Assembly: GCA_024036415.1 (NCBI GenBank) | Contig: JAMWET010000488.1 | Span: 310,001 to 374,000, forward strand | Source: Prochilodus magdalenae | Lineage: Eukaryota; Chordata; Actinopteri; Characiformes; Prochilodontidae | Length of the DNA stretch: 64,000 nucleotides | Reading direction: 5' to 3' | Shown: positions 12,470 through 24,281 of the stretch, in pieces | How positions within the stretch are numbered: position 1 is the first letter of the stretch | Layout of the letters: each line of letters starts with the position of its first letter | Program-made: the position numbers and the translations under genes | Notes under the pieces: model-generated | What the model was told of the DNA's origin: nothing | Database searches by the model: none | What the model saw: the letters and a program-made list of their open reading frames with translations, nothing else

Positions 12470-13890
12470 ATAATAAATAATAATAGGTTACACTTATATA
12501 GCGCCTTTCACAAACCCAAGGACGCTTTACAAAAATAAACCAACAACAACAACAAAAAAAAAAAATCATGAAGAATGAAAATGTTTAGAGAAAAGGTAAG
12601 TTTTTAAGTGAGCTTTGAAGACGGAAAGAGAGGGTGAAGTGCATATAGATGAGGGTAGGGAGTTCCAGAGTGTGGGGGCAGCAACACTAAATGACCTGCC
12701 ACCCATAGAGGAGAGCCTGAACCTAGGAACAGCTAAGAGACCAGAGTCTGAGGACCTTAGCTGACGTGATGGAACGTAAGGATGAAGGAGGGCTGACAGA
12801 TAGGTGGGTGCTAGTCTGTGTCAGGCTTTAAAGGTCAGGAGAAGGATCTTATAATTGATGCGCTCTGTAACTGGTAGCCAGTGTAGCTGAAGAAGGATGG
12901 GGGTGATGTGTGTGGATTTCTTGGTGCGGACTAAGACTCTGGCTGCGGAGTTTTGAATAAACTGTAGAGGGCGAAGGGTTTTGGAGGGTAGACCATGGAA
13001 CAGAGCATTGCAGTAATCTAGCCTAGATGAAATAAATGCGTGAACCAGAGTCTCAGCATCTTTCAAAGTAAGCAGTGGGCGGAGCCTGGCAATATTACGA
13101 AGATGAAAAAAGGCAGACTTTGTCAGAGATTTGATATGGGAAACAAAACTGAGGCAGGGGTCAAACAGAACACCAAGGTTCCGCACAGTAGTGGATGGGG
13201 TGACTGGTGTGTCATTAACGACAAGCACACAGTCGGAGTACGCAGAGACAGCTGTCTTAGTGCCAATAATTATAAACTCAATTTTTTTACTATTAAGCTT
13301 CAGAAAGTTAGCATTCAACCAGTTTGTTAACTTCTGAATGCAGTGCAGCAGTGAGGAAGGTGGAGAAGAGTCAGTGGGTTTGAGGCTGAGGTAAATCTGA
13401 ATATCATCGGCATAACAATGAAAATTGAGGCCATGAGACCAGATAATATTACCCAGGGGTAAAATATAGATGATAAACAGCAGGGGACCCAGGACAGAAC
13501 CCTGAGGGACTCCCTGAGTAACCAGAGCAGTGTTTGATCTGTGCTTCCCTAAGGTCACAAACTGAGATCTATCTGTTAAGTATGATATAAACCAGGACAG
13601 TACTACAGAGGAGAGACCGACAGAAGAGAGCCGCGAGATCAGTGTATTATGATTGACTGTATCGAAAGCTGCAGTAAGATCAAGCAGGAGTAAGATAGAA
13701 GCAGAACCGGAGTCTGATGACAGGAGTAGATCATTTACCACAAGGACTAGAGCAGTCTCAGTACTGTGATGACAGCGAAAGCCTGACTGAAAAGTCTCAA
13801 AGAGATCACTGGTGCTAAGAAAATCTTGAAGCTGTGAAGCAACAACCCTCTCAAGTATCTTAGAAACAAATGGTAGATAAATGGTAGTGG
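12470..13890 (-). mobile_element. 5'-truncated LINE reverse transcriptase (L2/CR1-like), one in-frame stop visible
   Basis: The minus strand encodes a non-LTR retrotransposon reverse transcriptase from about 13890 down to a stop at 12566-12568. Landmarks in order are FVSKILERVVASQLQDF, FQSGFRCHHSTETAL, LLDLTAAFDTVNH (first catalytic Asp), QGVPQGSVLGPLLF, the catalytic FHCYADDIQIY, NLGVLFD, SRLDYCNALFHGLP, and the C-terminal LHWLPVTERINYKILLLTFKA. A TGA at 12821-12823 breaks the frame once. The same frame then reads on with family-typical sequence (LRSSDSGLLAVPRFR, LWNSLPSSI, FKAHLKTYLFS). The 3' end has the 'ttatatagcgcctttca' motif and a TTATTA-type tail near 12470. The endonuclease part is missing, so the copy is dead on arrival. 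It lies between the putative first exon and the first coding exon of slc16a5. Confidence 0.92.
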
Positions 13891-13899
13891 CATTAAATA

Positions 13900-14525
13900 T
13901 TCATTCATTTAATCTAACCTCATCTTTACAGACTTAGGTCTCATGTTCATCGCTCATATCAAAGCAACCACCAAACTAAATAAAAGTCTTTTCTATTACA
14001 TTACAAATACCACCAGAATCAGAGGTTTGGTATCTCAAGAAGCTCTAGAGAAGCTCACCCATGCTCTAGTAGGGCAGACCAAGCTAATGGTATCTTAACT
14101 GGTCTTTCAAAAAAGATCATTAAACAGCTAGAGGGCCAAAAAAGAAGGGGGCATTATGCCAGTTTTAAATATTTATATTGAATTCCAGTTACAGAATAAA
14201 TCCTACTGTGCTGCAATTAGTCTATAAACCACTAAACGACTTTGGGCCAGAATACAACTCTGATATGTTTTAGGAATACAAACCCAGTAGGTTTTTCAGA
14301 TTTGCATACTCAGTTTAGATAGTAGAGCCCAGTGCCCACTCTTCAGCAATTTGTTGTTATTTATTCAAAGTAAAAAGTGTAGTGGACCCTGCCTTGCCTA
14401 ATACAACACCCATAATTAAGGCTCATTCAAAGAAAAGGGTTTTTAGTCTGAAGCCTAATTCATTTAAAAGTCTGAAAAGTGGTTTCAACTCTGAACCATC
14501 TATAAACTTTGAACCAAGTTGGTAG
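13900..14525 (+). mobile_element. Second, heavily decayed LINE 3' fragment in opposite orientation
   Basis: On the plus strand, interrupted frames recall the C-terminal part of a fish LINE reverse transcriptase: an IAHIKATTKLNKSLFYYI-like block, a TRIRGLVSQEALEKLTHA-like block, then traces of the QLQ...ARVL and Y-KILL regions with stops and frameshifts. It abuts the minus-strand LINE head to head. It is much older by decay and is probably a different subfamily. Confidence 0.55.
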
Positions 14526-14681
14526 AATGACCATCATATAACATGGAACTGCATGAGGGAATAATGCAATTTCCTAATCTGTAGGCTGACGCTGGACATA
14601 ATAATTTTGTGTACTACAAAAAATGTTTTTTGGTCATCCATGCAGACAGCAGCTGGAACAGAAGTCCCTCCGGCAGACAGA

Positions 14682-17600
14682 ATGACAGAGGGTGTAGAGG
14701 CTCCTCAAAGCAATGGCCTTAGCAGCCACCAGGCAAGACCAGGCAGCCCTGATGCTTATTTAGAGATGGTGCCACAGCAGGGTAGGAATGGCAGCTGCGG
14801 ACCTGAAGAGCAGGATGACCAGGAGGAAGAGCCGTCCGGTCTGCCTGATGACGAGCAGGACCCAGCTGGAGGAGCAGATGAGAAGTGCAGTGGGCAGTTG
14901 CCTCCAGATGGAGGCTGGGGCTGGGTGGTGCTGGCAGCCACTGTACTGGTCCTGGCCCTGACTCTGGCTTTCCCGTCCTGCATCGGCATCTTCTACACAG
15001 ATCTGCAGAACGAGTTCCAGGCGAGCAACACCGAGACATCCTGGGTGCCGTCCATCATGACAGCAGTGCTACACGCAGGCGGTAGGAAGGGCACTGGGGT
15101 GTGAAAAGATCTGAGGTGTAAAATACAAACCTATTTCCAATGGTTACGCTGTGCTAAATGTAAATAAAAACAAAATGGAATGATGTGCAAATCCTTTAAA
15201 CCCTATTACGTTACAAACAACATCAAATGCTGAAATTAAAACATTTTATTGTTATTTAAAAAAAAATACAGGTTCATTTTTAAATTTGATGTCAGCAACA
15301 TGTTTCAAAAAAGTCAGGGCCACCTTGTTCCATCACCTTTTCTATTAACGCTTTTCTCTTATCTTGTGGGAACTGAGAAATTTATGCTTAATGTGCGGTT
15401 TCAGCCGATCGACGGTTTGGGGTCTTGCTTGTCATATATTTTGTTTCACAATGCGCCTAATGTTTTCAGTGGGCGGCAGCAGGCAGCTCAGTTTAGCTCC
15501 TGGTCTCTATCACTATGGAGCCATTCAACCGCCATTTAACATTGTCTTGCTGAAATAAGCAAGACTTTCCCTGAAAAACTTGTATATTTCTTTTAGCATT
15601 AATGATGCCTTCACAGATGTGCAAGCCACCTATGCCATGTGCACTAATGTTCCCCAAACCAACACAGATGTTGTGTCTCTCATCTCTAGCCTGAAGAACG
15701 CAGTATCCATGATGTCCTACAGAAATTTAAAATTTTGGTTTGTTGAACCACAAGATTCTTCCACTTTGACCCGATTCATTTTAAAGGAGTTTGGGCCTTT
15801 AGGCAAAGTGGTGGCCTCGCTGGATTCTGTTAATATATGGTTTATTCTTTGTATGGTAGAGTTTTAACTGTATTTGTGGATGCAGTGATTAGTGTTCATA
15901 CGTTTCCGGAAGTGTTATTGAGCCCATGCAGTGATGCCCACTCTTGGAATTTGTTTTTAATGCTGTGCTGCCTGATGGTCCTGATCAGGACCATACTGGT
16001 TTTTGGCCTTTTCTCTTACATGAAGAGTCTTTTAATGATGAAATGATGAAACCTCCAAATTCTTTGCTATTTTACATTCAGAAATGTTATTTTTGAATTG
16101 AACTTCGCCATCCTTACTTCCTAAAGTCTCGGACTCTCTGAAATGCTCTTTTTATACTCAGTCATGTTACTGACCTGTTGCCAGTGAACCTGGGATCAAA
16201 CTTAAAATGGACATATATCTTTCAAACAGAAAGAACAATTACCAGTTGTAGCATCTTATATGTTGTCTTTAACTGGGTAGTTCTCAGTTAAGTATAGGGT
16301 TTGAATGATTTGAACATTATTCCATTCAATTTTTATTTAAAATTTGCACAGCGTCCCAATTTCTTGGGTTATAGATCTCAAAGTAGCAATGCACCTGTGA
16401 GTGGGTAAAAAAATGAAAGGCTTTAAGAACCTTCATATAATATAAAGGCTCTGTACCAGGTTTGCGGTTCTTCCTAGAACGTTTACATTTTGTGGATGTT
16501 CATTTAAAAACGTTCTTCAGCGTCACACATCTCATTTACAGACATGGTCCACTAGGAACTTTCACTTCAGAGAATCAAAACTGTTTTTTTTTATCTAACA
16601 TCTACAAAAAGGGGCTGAAATGTTTATTTAACAACTTTTCTCTGGATAAATCACTGAGGTGAAATGCAAATATCAAACCGCACCTTCTCTCCACACCCTC
16701 CACACCCTGCGGCCCAACCAGCAATGTTTGTTGTACTTCACTTCACAGTGTAAAGTACAACATTGCCAGATAAGGTTCTATCCTGATAGAGACTGGATAG
16801 AGAACAATAAAGAAAAGGCAGATAGAAAGCCTCATCAGCTTTTAGATGCCGTGAGCTGCTCCTGAGAGAGAACAGCCAAGTTTTTCTTCTGCCCTTTGGG
16901 AGAGCATCAAGTTAATTCTGATAACAGTGGGCCAGGCATGAGGATGTTATATCTGCCTTTGAGGCCCATTGTTCCACTGTAAGAATGTGTATTTGTCTTT
17001 CCATGGCTCTCTCTGTTGGAAAGGCCAGAGCGAAAGGCTAAACAAAGATGATCCTCCAAACTCATTTTTGCACAGTACCGCATCCCGCAAATCTTTGTTT
17101 TGAACAGGGGTAATGTTCACTTCAGTTGGAGATCATGACCAGCTGGAGAAGGCTAGAAGAAGGGCTGAACGGTGTGGACAGAATACCTTACATTTCACCA
17201 GCTAACATATAACTGTAATATGAGAAGAAACTGTATTCCAGTACCTAGGGGAGAGAACTCTGAGAACTTGGGCTGTAGCTCTGGGTGGCTTCTGCTTTAG
17301 GTCAGACATCCAGACCACAATTTAATGAGCAGAGGTAGGACTAAGAGAAAGCTGAGGAACAGGAAGGAGATGGGAGTGTGGGTTTCCTCCCACAGTCCAA
17401 AAGCATTCAGTCAGGTGAATTGAAGAAGCTAAACTGCGTCCTAGGTGTGACATTGTGAGTGAGTGTGTAGGTCTGGGTCGGACTGGCAGCCTGTCCTGTG
17501 TGTTTCCTGGCTCTTGGGATAGGCTCAAGCATCCTCCATAACCCAGAAAGATAAAGCGGTTGAGGAGATGAATGAGTGCGAGTCATTTCCATGACACTGG

Positions 17601-20600
17601 CCAGGATTGCAATATGGATTATTGTATATCTCTAATTAGGAATAATTAATGGCTACTATAGATAAATATATTTAAAAGAGTTTATGGCAGGGTGCTGAAG
17701 CACATAGAAGGTTTAATGAATGTGGAACATGTACAGATGCAGTACAGTCTTTGAGGAATGGGAACAATCACTGGAAGGAAAGTACCCAGCTACGACATAA
17801 TCCTAAAATCCTAATCCTAAGAATCATAAAGAGTAATTGGAACTCATTTTTCCCGACATCACAGATCCTTTGAGATGTTGAAAGAAGCCGTTCATTAATC
17901 TGATTGTTCACACTCAGTTTTGATTTGAGGGATAAGGATTTTTTCCCCGGCTGGCCAGTACAAACAGACCTGAGAAGAAGGCTTGTGCAACCTGGAGTTT
18001 CCTTTTGTAGTCATGACAGAGGATTTTCATCGATTGTGTGTAGGATACAGTGTGTAATTGTCCTTTATTGTGTTTTACCAAGGTAATCTCCATATGTGTG
18101 GCAATGCTAAATGGGATAATCTGTAATTCAAATCCTGCCATTGTCATCTCGCAGTGTCTGGACATTTGGTTTTGTGCTTCAGTTCGTCTGTGTCCATTTT
18201 TTTATCATTAACAATGCCAGTATTTCTGTCCAGGTCCTGTATGCAGTGTTCTCGTGGAGTGCATTGGTTGCCGTGCGACGATAATGGTGGGTGGGATCCT
18301 GAGCGGACTAGGAATGGTGGCCAGCTCTTTTGCTCAGACTATGGTGGAGCTGTACATCGCAGCTGGAATTATAACAGGTCAGACTGGGCTGCTGCTGAGC
18401 GATACGGTCCAGATATTAATTACTCCTTTTCACTCTCAGTAATTTCAGCACTGAAAACTAACTGACGCTCCCAATTGGCTTGCTGGTTTCTACAGCGAGT
18501 GAATGGCTAGACTTCTTCTTACTTCCTGCCTAGCAAGTAAGTAGTGCAAATAGCCACCTACTGTAGTCTTTGGTGCTAATATCAGATAGCTAATATCAGG
18601 TGGGCTTTAAGTATTGTGTGGTGTATTTCAACAGGCCCATTCCTGCAGTAGAAGCCATCTTCTTCTTAGCTTTAGTTTCATGACTGACAATGCTACATCA
18701 ACTCACAGTATTTGCTGATATTTAGTCTCCATTCTTCCATCTACCAGTGCAGTATGTCTTGTACCTCTAACTGCTACACAACCCCAGAGCATGGCTCAGT
18801 GCCCATGCTTTTCATCAAATGCAGCTTCTGTTTTTTCTAATCATCATCTTTGTTGACTTGGCTTTCCAGATCTTGCCTTCACTTTCACAGTTGCCCTTAA
18901 TTGTCCCTTCAACTGTCCCTGACATTTTGGACCATGAAAATTATATGCTGCAAGGGTTATGAATTGTTTTCCCATGCTTTGTAGGCATGAATGCCTTTGC
19001 TTTGTGGATCTTCAGCGAGCTGCTTAGAGGAGCCATGGTTATTGGTGTTCAAAGTGTCAGAATTTATTACGCTCTGGAATCATCATCAGCTGACATTTCG
19101 TAGTGTCAGAGAGTTCTTGACTTGCCTAACAAGTCAATGAGTCAATTCATTCTGAGATTTTATTGTAATGGTGTCCAAATCTTTGCACAATCATCCACAA
19201 TATTTCACTACCCAAGATTATTGTACACAATCATTAAAAAGGTTCATGCTAAAAGCAATTTTGAGTTTTCCTTTCCACTCCACAGGACTGGGATTTTGCT
19301 TGTGCTTCCAGCCATCCATCACCACGTTAGGCCACTACTTTGTACGCCGCCGCGCCTTTGCCAATGCCCTTTCCTCTACTGGCACAGCACTGGGTCTGAG
19401 CACTCTGCCCCTGCTGGCCAATTTTCTGCTGGGTACCTTCGGCTGGAGGGGAAGCTTCCTGGTGCTGGGCGGGGTTCTAATGAACTGCTGCGTGTGCGGG
19501 GCTGTGATGAGGCCACTGGAGCCCAAATCAAAGGCAAAGAGAATTCTAGTTCAGCAACCTCTCCAAGCCAGCAGTCTGTACATCCAACACGAGGGGATAA
19601 AGGGCGGTCTGCAGAGCAGCATCTCAGGAGTCATGCCCTTCCTGCGAAGGCACATGGCCTTGGACCTGATGCGCTCCCATCCCCGCTTCCGTGCCTTTGC
19701 CCTGGGTGTGTCATGGATGATGCTGGGCTTTGTGGTCCCCTTGGTCTACCTGGTCCCCTATGCCACTACCCATGGGATGGAGCAGGATCGTGCTGCTCTG
19801 CTGATGGCCATCCTTGGTTTAGTCAACATCTTCGTCAGGCCAGTGGCAGCCCTGGTCTTCGGACTACCACGCTTCAGGGGCAGCCGCCATTTCGTCTACC
19901 TGTTCGCAGGTGCTCTCCTGATCAACGGGCTGAGCAACTGCTTGTGTGGTGCGGCCACAAGCTTCCGCGTACTTCTGGCCTATGTGCTGACTTTCGGTGC
20001 CTCTATGAGTGTTGTGGGCTCACTGCTCTTCACTGTGCTGATGGAGACAGTTGAGATGAACCGTTTCCCCTCCGCCCTGGGCCTCATCAGCATCATGGAG
20101 AGCATCACACTTCTGTTGGGTCCACCGCTAGCAGGTGAATGAGATCTACTGTTTTTATGTGTGCATGCATTAGTGAACGTTTTGTGAAAGTGATGGTTTG
20201 GCTAAAAATGGTGTGCACATGCTAAGAGGAAACAGATAGTGGTGGGGTAGTGAAATTCAATGCCAGCTGTCAAGAACAACTGACCACAAAGTTTAGTGAC
20301 ACATTTTTGTTCATTTTTTTATAGCTCAAATGACTTTTTACAGCTCAGTACTGTGTCCTAAATCACAACAAAAAAAAAGAACTGCTTCAGTGAAAATGTG
20401 GTTTGAGTGATTGGGTTGGTAGAGGTTTTGATGAGGTATTTATGGACAGTTTTGTGGAGAATTAGTTTCTAATGTTTGTTAGCAATATCATACTTGTAGC
20501 TTCAGCACTTTCAATCAATCAATAAGTGTTTATTTGTATAGCGCTTTTTACAACCAACGTAACTCAAAGCAGCTTTCACAGAAAATCAGTTTGTTATATA

Positions 20601-22133
20601 TAAGAAAAGGAAAGGAAAAAAAAAACACAAAGTTAATGTACAGACATTTGAGGGTGGGGGGGGGGTGGGGAAAAACCGGGTCCAAGCCCCCCTTGAGCAA
20701 GCCAGAGGCAACAGTGGCGAGGAAAAACTCCTGTGAGAAGGAAGAAACCTCGAGAGGAAGTTTACACTTAACAGAGTAAATATACTAATGGCTAAAGCTC
20801 TTAGTGATGTTTTCTGCCTACTCTTGGTAAGAAACCACATTCAGCAGCAAACAAAAGAAGTGATAGATATAAACTGTAAAAAGTGCAACCTAAAAATGAC
20901 TTCAATTTGCTACAAGCAACGTTTTGCACAACTCAAAAAATGATTGAAAGAATCGGTAGTTCAAAGCTCTCGATTAGGTTAAACAAACCTAATTAATTTA
21001 CTTGTAATAAATTATTCTTAGGTTGGGGCAATGAAATACTTTATACAGTGTAGAGACAAAACAAGAGTTAACATTGGCTTTGCTTTGCACTGCCTGAGAC
21101 GCTCTTGGAGAGTAAAGGGATAAAGTTTTTTATACCAATAACTTGCAAAATTTCTTGTAGACTGGTAAGGAATGAAGGGGGAGGGACTCTGCACTTGTCA
21201 GTGATATAGTGCCCTCTTGTTGTTTGGAGTATGAATACACCAGATTGAATCATCTTACAAACAAATCCTTTAAGCATGTACACGTTGATTGCTGGTGAAA
21301 AACGTGAAAAGAAGCAAGCTGCATCATTTAAGTGTCAGTGTTAATGACTGACTACATTTGGTGTGGAAGAAAAACTGTATACATTTGATTTTTGGCCAAG
21401 CCATTAAGGTGATATGAGGAAAACATGCCAGACATCCTGTACTGTGCTCTGAGGTGTGACAGCATGAAGCCAAGTATGTACTTTCATGTATGGCATTCGA
21501 GTCCAGCCCTATGGGCTGTTGATATGCCTTTTAAAGGAGCTGGGAAGTAGTCACAAGGAAAAGGAATGTTCTATCTTCTATCTGTATATGTGTGTTTGTG
21601 TGTGTGTGAGAGGGAGAGGCAGTGAGGAGGGAAGCGAGGGTCATGTGCTGGGTGATTGGTGCTTGGCTTAGCCCTGATTCCACTGTGACTTTATAGATGG
21701 CTAGCACACCAAAGACACAGCATGATCCTCTCAGGTTACCACTGCCATGGCAACGCAAATGTCAGTCCGATGGGAAGGGTGTATCTCGATGGCCTGGCAC
21801 TGATCTCACTGCTGAGCTCTCTAACCACTAATTACATTAGTGTTTAAGCACTGAGGGCTGCGTCTCTACTGAATCACATTTTGGTGCTGTCTTGCAGGGA
21901 TGCTGGTGGACTACACTGGCCAATACAGCTACGTGTTCTTCGCCTGCAGTGTGTCTGTCTTCAGTGCTGCTCTCTTCATCATGGTGTCTTTCTACTGGTT
22001 GGACAGACAGACCTACATGGAAGAGAAGAGTTCCTTCTCATCTAAAGACAATGACATCCTGAAGCCCAGCATTAATCAAGTGCCTCTACAGGTGATAACA
22101 GACCAGAATTCTGAAGCGGCCACTGACATTTGA
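14682..22133 (+). CDS. slc16a5: Monocarboxylate transporter family member SLC16A5 (MCT6-like), four coding exons
   Basis: A major-facilitator-family plasma-membrane carrier of the SLC16 family. The human orthologue MCT6 is reported to move certain drugs rather than lactate. Coding exons are 14682-15081 (exon starts at 14646), 18234-18377, 19286-20134 and 21898-22133. All are GT-AG and in phase, giving 1629 nt and 542 aa. The SLC16 signature PDGGWGWVV is at residues 75-83, opening transmembrane helix 1. Next come CIGIFYTDLQNEFQASN-ETSW, MVGGILSGLGMVASSF, YFVRRRAFANAL and a loop of about 55 residues between helices 6 and 7. The second six-helix half ends in PPLAGMLVDYTG and a short cytosolic tail. 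Similarity to human SLC16A5 recalled from memory is strong and collinear. The 74-residue acidic N-terminus is far longer than the roughly 8 residues before the motif in human. ATG at 14682 is the first in-frame ATG after the acceptor. Confidence 0.94.
15125..16373 (-). mobile_element. Degraded Tc1-like transposon in slc16a5 intron
   Basis: The left end (about 15138-15240) carries the motif 'tgatgtgcaaatc-tttaaaccctatta'. The right end (about 16345-16373) carries 'ttgcacagcgtcccaatttcttgg', an inverted match to the left terminus. Internal sequence follows the order of a teleost Tc1-type element whose transposase would be read on the minus strand, but it has many stops and indels. The plus-strand frames within it are not genes. 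Boundaries are approximate. Confidence 0.6.
17375..17580 (+). repeat. Teleost interspersed repeat, same family as 55062-55350
   Basis: The block from 'gggtttcctcccacagtcc' to 'gataaagcggttgaggagatgaatga' is a common fish repeat pattern. Its reverse complement matches the order of 55062-55350, including 'tcccacagtcc', 'ctggcagcctgtcc' and 'gggataggctcaag'. It lies in intron 1 of slc16a5, counted from the first coding exon. Confidence 0.6.
18378..19285. other. slc16a5 intron between exons at 18234-18377 and 19286-20134
   Basis: No exon is visible. About 18610-19230 looks like old repeat sequence. The phrases 'catgaatgcctttgctttgt' and 'ggtgtccaaatctttg' recall ends of common fish DNA elements, but I cannot define boundaries. 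Confidence 0.4.
20515..20775 (+). repeat. Interspersed repeat, same family as 39870-40022 and 25675-25795
   Basis: It starts with 'tttatttgtatagcgctttttacaa' and contains 'agcaagccagaggcaacagtggcgagg', whose reverse complement appears with few changes at 39900-39962. A poly-G stretch lies near 20656-20665. The 'tatagcgc' motif is typical of fish retroposon 3' tails. The copy lies in the last intron of slc16a5. Confidence 0.65.
20776..21897. other. Rest of the last slc16a5 intron
   Basis: No exon is seen. A short (TG)n microsatellite sits near 21588-21609. No other structure is recognised. Confidence 0.6.
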
Positions 22134-23715
22134 GAGACAAAGTTTAAAGTGCCTCATTTTGATCTTGCAGGGCTTACGTCCAGCACACTTTGTTGAAGTT
22201 CCTGCTAAACCTAGTAACTAACTGCAGAGGTTAATCCAAGGGGCAGGGTTTGATGGGTAGATTGTAGCAGTCTGGCTTTAGTGGGCAAAGAGCAGCTAGA
22301 CCCGGTGCCAAAAAGCATATTTCTACATAGACTTCCATTCAAATAATCTTTTTTGTTGTTTTACTCGTTTTCCACCACTGACCATTTGTGGTTGTGGTCA
22401 CTTCAAGTACCAAAAAGCATTTTAGTGTCAGCTACTAGAGTAGAGCAACATAGTTCGTTTGTGGAAATGACCACTGTGTTTAAAATGGTCAGCCAATCAG
22501 CATTGTTAATGAGTCTCTGGTTCTCTGCATTTCTATCATGGCCACTAATGAGAAATTGACTTTCATTTCACTGGCTCAAACTTTGGTGCTTTTAGAAAGT
22601 CTACCATGTTTGAGTGTTAAGGCCATCCTTTTCTCTTATTCCTGATGAACTGTCACCTAAACATCTGGCTGGATGTTGTACAAGCATCAACAAGTCTTTA
22701 AGATGAACAGCATTATCTAGTAATCAAGTGCCTTGGCATGATCGGGAGAATGTGGTGTCCACTCAATTGTACTCCTACGGCCATTCCACTTTAAAGGACA
22801 TTGCACATCAACATTGTTTATGACAACATGTCTGTAATGAGGTATCATCCTCTGATAACCGTGAAGGAAACATGTCTGCTCTTACTGTTCTGTATATAAA
22901 CAAGGTTCCTATAATTCGGGTACCTCAGACACCACACCATAGCACGACTTGACGGTGAGGCAACTGTAGAGTCATTAAAATCGTACATTGTAGTTAGATG
23001 GATCAGTCCAGTGAGGGTTTGTGTTTGACCAGTATCTGTAATCTGTTTGTTGACCTCATCATTCACAAAGGAATTTGCTTCATCACTGAACAGCACAGTT
23101 AGGGAAAAGGGATTTTCTGTGTTATACATTCTGCAACTTCTATCTAATCTCTTGGCCGGCTCAGACCATCCAATAGAATTGGTTTCTCTAGTTGTGGGAT
23201 TCCTCCAGACACAGCCCAGTTTCCCATCTTAGCGTTAGGTGCAGCTAAACTGGGAGAAACAGTGTTTACTGTGAAGATCAGATCAGAGGTGGCAGTTTAA
23301 TTCACACACGAAATGTGTTGATTGACCCAGCCCTGTCCAGGACTTCAGTGGACCAGCACAGTATGTTCATTTGTTAGGTGTGGCTTTATGTATATCACGT
23401 CCTTTATAAAATGATGTCACTAAGATGTCACTCTATTCGTTGATCATGATATTAGGTTGCCTGACAGCCCTATGACCAATATGTTGTTGAATTCTGGGCA
23501 CCGCTGTTATAGAATACTGTGAAATCCATAACATAGCCTTGTGCAATAAGATCACAGCTTCATTTTAGATATATTTTATTTATCTAGTTATTGTGATTTT
23601 AGACAATTGTAAACCTTGAGGGATTTCAGAGATACTGCTTCCACAAATCAAGTAATAATTTATACAGATTTATACACGTTTAACTTTGTATTCAAATAAA
23701 TACATCATAATCCAG
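22134..23715 (+). other. slc16a5: slc16a5 3' UTR with polyadenylation signal
   Basis: Sequence after the stop codon has no further coding potential for this gene. The first well-placed AATAAA is at 23695-23700, implying a 3' UTR of about 1.6 kb. A possible transposase remnant at 22845-23129 lies inside it on the other strand. Confidence 0.45.
22845..23129 (-). pseudogene. Possible mariner/Tc1-type transposase remnant
   Basis: The minus-strand frame contains LTVLFSDEANSFVNDEVNKQ, which resembles the FSDE-x-F-x(n)-V-N-(K/R)-(Q/H) block around the first catalytic acid of mariner-type transposases. A later MVWC could match the usual VMVWG block. The rest does not align well and no terminal repeats were found. 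A chance open frame is possible. Confidence 0.3.
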
Positions 23716-24035
23716 TGTGAATTTCTTTTGTTCAGATTTCATTAATATGACTGTTAGGGCATCAATGATGACAGTGCAGGAGTTCTGGTGCCATCTGGAG
23801 GCCATACAGCTGCACCACTTCCCGGAGAGCTTTTTTTAATGGACCCCTATCTCGGAAAACCACATCGATGTCAGTTATGTCAGTTTACTCCTTGATCCGT
23901 ACAGTCCCTGTGAGGAAACTAAGCTGCACCAACAGCCTGGTGTGAATTCATTGTTTTTGTGATGTCACAAAAACCAACACGTTCACTGTGAAGTACCGTG
24001 TAAAAGTCTTAAGCAGCCAAGGTAATCGTTTAAAG

Positions 24036-24210
24036 CAGTGTTCCCCAAACCTGGTCCTGGAGGCACACGAGCTGCACATTTTAGTGGATTCCCCGCTTTA
24101 ACACACCCCCTGTTAATAAACTGATAAGTTGAACCAGGTGTGTTGAGAGCAGGAGGAGCACTAACACATGCAGGGCAGGGAGCCTCCAGGACCAGGGTGG
24201 GGAAACACTG
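24036..24210. mobile_element. hAT-type MITE with 7/8 target-site duplication
   Basis: The element begins CAGTGTTCCCCAAACC and ends GGTGGGGAAACACTG, so the termini are inverted repeats. Most of the 175 bp is self-complementary (for example 'ctggtcctggaggc' against 'gcctccaggaccag'). It is flanked by GTTTAAAG (24028-24035) and GATTAAAG (24211-24218), the 8-bp duplication expected of hAT insertion with one mismatch. A sister copy is at 43294-43483. Confidence 0.8.
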
Positions 24211-24281
24211 GATTAAAGTTTATTGTTGGCAGCAAAAACACTATGTCACATTACAAATATACATAAGTAGATGACTGTCCC

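Noticed and set aside
13040..13337. Plus-strand frames of 68-96 codons
   Set aside because: They are antisense to the LINE reverse transcriptase.
15580..15867. 95-codon plus-strand frame
   Set aside because: It lies inside the degraded Tc1-like element, antisense to its former transposase.
19122..20054. Long plus-strand frame of 310 codons overlapping the slc16a5 exon
   Set aside because: It is an alternative frame over the real exon 19286-20134, which has the transporter sequence and correct splice phases.
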